A stretch of 64,000 nucleotides of DNA from Liolophura sinensis (lineage: Eukaryota > Mollusca > Polyplacophora > Chitonida > Chitonidae). The position numbers and the translations under genes are program-made. Where the stretch lies: positions 64,029,249 to 64,093,248 of the forward strand of contig NC_088295.1 in the NCBI RefSeq assembly GCF_032854445.1. Reading direction: 5' to 3'. The notes under the pieces are model-generated. The model saw only the letters and a program-made list of their open reading frames with translations, did not search any database and was not told the DNA's origin. Shown in pieces: positions 59,519-64,000 of the stretch. The stretch's first letter is position 1. Every line of letters begins with the position of its first letter.

Positions 59519-61640
59519 ATTCATTATCACCCTCATTACTAAGCCAGGTCAACTAACACCCAATAACCACAGCACAATTGCAGCCATACAAAGAATATTA
59601 AAACTGATTCTTACTGATATGATACAAATACCAAAAATACCAGGTACCAAATATCAGTAACTCATAATTTACTACCATGCATCAAGGTGAAAGTATGGAC
59701 AAAACAGCCAATTAAAGACATACAAATTCAGTTCTCAGTCATAATGACATGAAAATGGAAAAACTTTTAGCTGTAATTGTCTCACAAAAATTGGCATTAC
59801 CAAAAACTCAACGTAATACAACCATCTGTCTTCATTATGCTCTCACCATGTGCAGATGCAATGCTGCAATAGAACGACAAAACTATTTTCATCCAACCAC
59901 TGGATTCTAATGTAGTGAGCTCCCTCATTGGCCATTTCCTTTTAACTCCCCAAAATGGAGGGGGGAAAAAGAAGAAAAAAATTGGAAGGGATGATCTGCT
60001 GCTGAATGATGTAGTTGGAATGTTAAAAAAGCTTCTGTACCCAGCTGCTCAACATGGAACCAAATTGACAGACCAATTTAGATAAAAGTGCCAAATCCTT
60101 TTTTCAAAGCATTGGACTGGATCTAGCATTATTAAAATCAACAGACCTACAGAAAGCATTAGAATAAGTTGCAAGGCTTGAGTAAATAATCAACATGCTT
60201 TTAAGGAAAAAAATTATTATTCGAACTAAAACATTTGACAACAGCTTTGTCCTGGAAGTATAAATGGAAGCAGAAATGGCATGAAACTTTTGTTTTGCAC
60301 CCTTGTTTTACACCCTTGTTTTAGTTTTACTTAGGTTTGAACTATGCTTGTACATTAACTTTTCTATGAACATTATTTCCTTCATTTCACCAAATTTCCT
60401 TTTCAGCAGTACGTATGGTTTTAATATGATCTGATTTATACTGCTGCCTAACCGAAATGCCATATCAAAGACATGCGAAACAACCACTCTGGAATATTGA
60501 TTTCTCAATGTAAACCTCTTAATAATAGTATGAACATTCAGATTTATAGTTAAAAGAGAACAAAAACGTTCATAGTTTTATCAAAATTGGAATGAATGGC
60601 CCCAGACTTAAATAATGATCTGTCACTTTTCTGTGTGAAACCATGCACTAAAGTGCAATTCAGATTAATGAACCATTTTTTGACAGAACAAAAGACAGAC
60701 AGACAGATGAGGGGTAAGCGTATAGTCTCTCTTGCGTAATGGTAGGGGGCTAATAACACTTCACCCTGTAATGTTTATACTCACACAATGACACTGGGCT
60801 TTTTCTTATATGCCTTTCTCCATGGTGGAGTAAACTGAATGTGTTACAGAGATAACAGAACAGATTCACATCATAATATGGCTAACACTGCAATGGCTCT
60901 CTCTTTCAGAATTTAATATAAAATCAATACGTTTCTCGCTAATAAATAGCTGTTCAGGTATCTACGGAAGCATTTAGCACACTTGAGATTGAGAGGGTCC
61001 AGGTGACATTATCATATGCCAATAATGATTAACACAGATCAATGATTACTAGACTAAGAGGTTTCCTGTGACACTAACATGGAATTATTAACATTAAGGT
61101 ACATGCAATATAAAAAAAAATGATCTAAAAATATCAACTGAAAAGAGGGGAAACTTATGTGTACATCAAAAAGTAACGAAACTGCAATCATTCCTTATCA
61201 ACTAAAAGGCAACAAGTTACAAAACCTGAATGGGAATATGAGATAGCACTACACTGTACAACATACATGCCAATATTCTAACGATAATGTCTGTACTTGT
61301 CTTAAAAATTAGCATGAAAAAGTGAAATTTAGAGGCAAATAAACATCACCAAATCTTACTTTTGGTGCTGAAAATGTAATTTAGGCAGTAGCATATCATC
61401 CTACATGTGCCTTTCAAAACAACCTTAAAACATCTCTCTAACATGAACACAACTCTCAGACAGAATAAGTAAATTATTCAAGGTGGAATTCTAGTTCAAA
61501 TACAGTATGTATCTTCAATCTCTCCATAGGAATACTTGGAGGATACCAGAATGAGATGGACTGACCTTAAGATGAGACACCAAGAGATTCCTATTCTGCC
61601 GAATGGATATCTAAAATTATCTGGATAATTAAATTCTTTG
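59519..61640. other. Non-coding, nothing recognised
   Basis: AT-rich sequence; no supported gene or repeat. Confidence 0.4.
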
Positions 61641-61659
61641 CAGCAAAAACCAGGGAGGA

Positions 61660-62250
61660 ATAATTAGCCATTGCTGTCAGTGAAGACAGACACATACTTC
61701 ATGAGCTGTGAATTAACAGTCCTAGCGGAGACACTTATCACCTACCTCAAGGGATTCTGGGACGGCTTCCGCGCTGTTGGACCAAAACTCATCAAGGCTT
61801 TTTCAAAACCAAAGTCAGCTTTACGGAGGCCAAGATACGTCGGAGCGGTGGCTTGGGCAGGGCTCTAACGGGACAGTCTGTGTGTCAAAAGGAAATGGTT
61901 CAGTTGTCTTGGCATAGTTCTTCACGGACGGGCAGAGGCTGATATAAACTCAGCAGGAGGTCCATATTGGCTTTGGTTCGCGTAAATCCCTTGATGGTCC
62001 TAAATCCCGTTCCACAGAGCTATCAGTGTACGGTACGAGAAAGCTGATCTGTGGGACAAGGCATGCACATCACTACAGCCACGCGGTGGGTAGCTCCTAC
62101 CAGAGCTCTGGCACTTGGCAGGCCCCTCGTTCAACCGGCTGTAACCCTCCCTTCTACAGACGTATTGATTCAAAGCCGCTTATGGCCGCCGTCAACGGAG
62201 TGCAATTGGTGCCATCAGCATCAAATAGATCATCAGCTTCTTTTTTTTCC
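61660..62250. promoter_or_regulatory. CpG-rich stretch, possible conserved element or 5' exon
   Basis: The GC and CG content stands well above the surrounding 2 kb. Several frames cross it (a plus-strand one reads YLKGFWDGFRAVGPKL), but no family is recognised and frames overlap on the same strand. Promoter, first exon or conserved element are all possible. Confidence 0.25.
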
Positions 62251-63735
62251 CTTTGCATGTGGACATAACAAATAGGGCAGGAAAATGAACAGAGAAGACA
62301 AAAAATAGAAAGCGGACCTGCACTCTCCTGTGTTGTGCCAACAAATGCAATATCGAAATTTCATAAGCAAGTTGTGGTTCTCTAATGGTGAAGAGGGGAT
62401 GATTCGCACACATTTAAGTTATAAAAAATATCTTTATACCCATGCCTGTTTTTATTATACAACATCTCCATCTACTGCCAAAACCATTATCCTGCATAAA
62501 TGGATCATGAATAATTCATAGGAGGTTACACTGAATTGATCTGGTTTGATTACAAATCTCAGGTGTACATTTCAACCGACATTTGTTGCTGCCAGTGTCT
62601 ACAATTACTCATGAAAGACAGTTCCACTTTAAAACTAACGAGGACTAAGAATGCATGAAAATCTTCTGCAATTGTAATGCTTTACGCCTGCAATAAATAT
62701 AGTGCTTCGTGACAAACTACAAATAGCCAATTTTACTCATAAAAATATTCATTTCAACGAGCCCATCAAATCATGTATAAACCCTCTTGTCTTGAATGGT
62801 TACCAATTCAAATCACAATCCATCAAAAACAACTGAACAAAAACAAACATAACCATAGCTATGGTGGGGTGTTTATGGGTTAAGTCCACAAGGCAAACTT
62901 TTTACATCACAAATTTGTGATTATGGTGAAGCAAATAACTGAATATTATTTGTCCAAGCTGAGTGATAAACGATCATAATGAATATGATGTGTGACCTAA
63001 TGAAATGCAACTACAATGTGGACTGACAGAACAACTTGATAAATTGCCAGTCTAAACTGACAGATGACCTTTCCTAGCTGCAATCCCAACAAATGCTTCA
63101 TCGTAACTGACTTGTGACAAGATTCAACCTTCAACTGTGCTTACAGAGCAACTTAACTCATAACAACGTAACATTCTTTTTATTTTTCTTGAACAACGGC
63201 CAAGAGATTTAAGTTTGCCTTTTAGATGAAATCATCAAAAGATACATACAGTAATCACCTATCACTTCAAGGAATTTTCTAGCAAATTGATCACCTTTCA
63301 GTTAATGAAATATGATGTGAAATTCATTTTGTGTGATTATAACAGTAAATCCCATAATTTCAAACAATTTTTAACAACTGTTCACCCAAGTGTACTAAAG
63401 TTCCTACAACAGGGCAATCAGTTGAGAAAAAATTCATGGAATCACAGGTGATTTGCTGAGTGTACTTTAGTCATGTTGACAGTAGCTATTTGATTGTGTA
63501 AAAATAAGGTCAAGGTATCACTTACACTGGCTAGAAAACATTAAAGACATAAACATGTAGCTAGTTCTGAAAGAAAATCGATTTTTTAAAGAGAAAAACT
63601 CAAGGACTCCCAGAACATAATGAACAATACAGTTCAAAATGCCTGAATCCTAATTTAGCCAGATCTTTGGGGTTTACTTATATGTTACACCATACAATAC
63701 GACAAGTTATTAAGGAATTACTTTCAACCCAAATA
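62251..63735. other. Non-coding, nothing recognised
   Basis: AT-rich sequence with no supported features. Confidence 0.4.
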
Positions 63736-63737
63736 AG

Positions 63738-63969
63738 GGGCCTTTGTTACCTGGTTGTTAGCATGCCAGTTCAGCACAATGACCCAGGAGCCTCTCACAT
63801 ATGCCATAGTGGTGAGTTTGTCCAGGTCATGTTGACTTCCCCTCCAGTAAAACATGGGGAGGTCTCTCAGCAACCTGTGGATGGTTGTAAGCTTCCACCA
63901 GGCTCTGACCAGTTTCCTTTCGACGTATAAGTGAAATATTCTTCAGTACAGCGTAAAACACCAATCAAA

Positions 63970-64000
<31 letters not shown>
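63738..64000 (+). mobile_element. Full-length tRNA-derived SINE, tail cut by window end
   Basis: The head is GGGGCCTTTGTTACCTGGTT, GTTAGCATGCCAGTTCAGCA and CAATGACCCAGGAGCCTCTC. The body has CTCAGCAACCTGTGGATGG and the 3' end GACGTATAAGTGAAATATTC, CAGCGTAAAACACCAATCAA and (AATA)n to the last base. The B box region is diverged. The frame 63667-63930 is this SINE. Confidence 0.93.

Noticed and set aside
59439-59660. Plus-strand frame rich in Thr, Asn and Pro
   Set aside because: It begins inside minisatellite G and has no family or splice support.
63667-63930. An 87-codon frame at the window end
   Set aside because: It is the body of a full-length SINE.

Overview
This is a window of animal nuclear DNA, not prokaryotic. 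It is AT-rich and low in coding content. It carries one spliced gene with GT-AG introns, many tRNA-derived SINEs that end in (AATA)n, minisatellites and inverted-repeat elements. The commonest SINE has a central GTGGGTTTCC / GGTTTCCTCCCACC block and a conserved 3' end. As I remember the family, this resembles the MetaSINE-type elements of molluscs and other marine invertebrates. A lophotrochozoan, probably a mollusc, is my best inference; the sequence does not fix the species.

The one gene I can build with confidence lies on the minus strand, from the start codon at 26588 to the stop at 11751. Seven coding exons join in frame into a 441-residue single-pass membrane protein: signal peptide, two CUB domains, almost no juxtamembrane linker, one transmembrane helix and a cytoplasmic tail of about 140 residues with a proline run. 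Intron phases are 1, 2, 1, 1, 2, 1, so each CUB domain is a symmetric 1-1 module. The architecture recalls Neto-type receptor auxiliary proteins, but I find no LDL-receptor class A repeat. I therefore leave the gene unnamed.

Layout. 1-9.8 kb: downstream flank with CpG-richer, conserved-element-like stretches, a 48-bp minisatellite and SINE pieces. About 9.8-11.75 kb: putative 3' UTR and flank with SINEs. 11.75-26.6 kb: the CUB gene, whose introns 2 and 4 hold four minisatellites (periods about 30, 46, 46 and 55 bp). 26.6-64 kb: no secure coding gene. This part contains SINEs (one with a clear 17-bp target-site duplication), two inverted-repeat (MITE-like) elements at 48.2 and 53.3-53.9 kb, two minisatellites (42.2 and 58.5 kb), and several regulatory-looking or CpG-rich stretches that could be enhancers or remote 5' exons.

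Most other open frames are under 130 codons, lack splice-supported partners or lie in repeats, and are not annotated as genes. No CRISPR array, operon, true tRNA or rRNA gene was found. The most notable items are the complete two-CUB receptor gene, the minisatellite that appears to have grown out of a SINE segment, and the inverted-repeat element with a perfect TGACGTCA in both arms.
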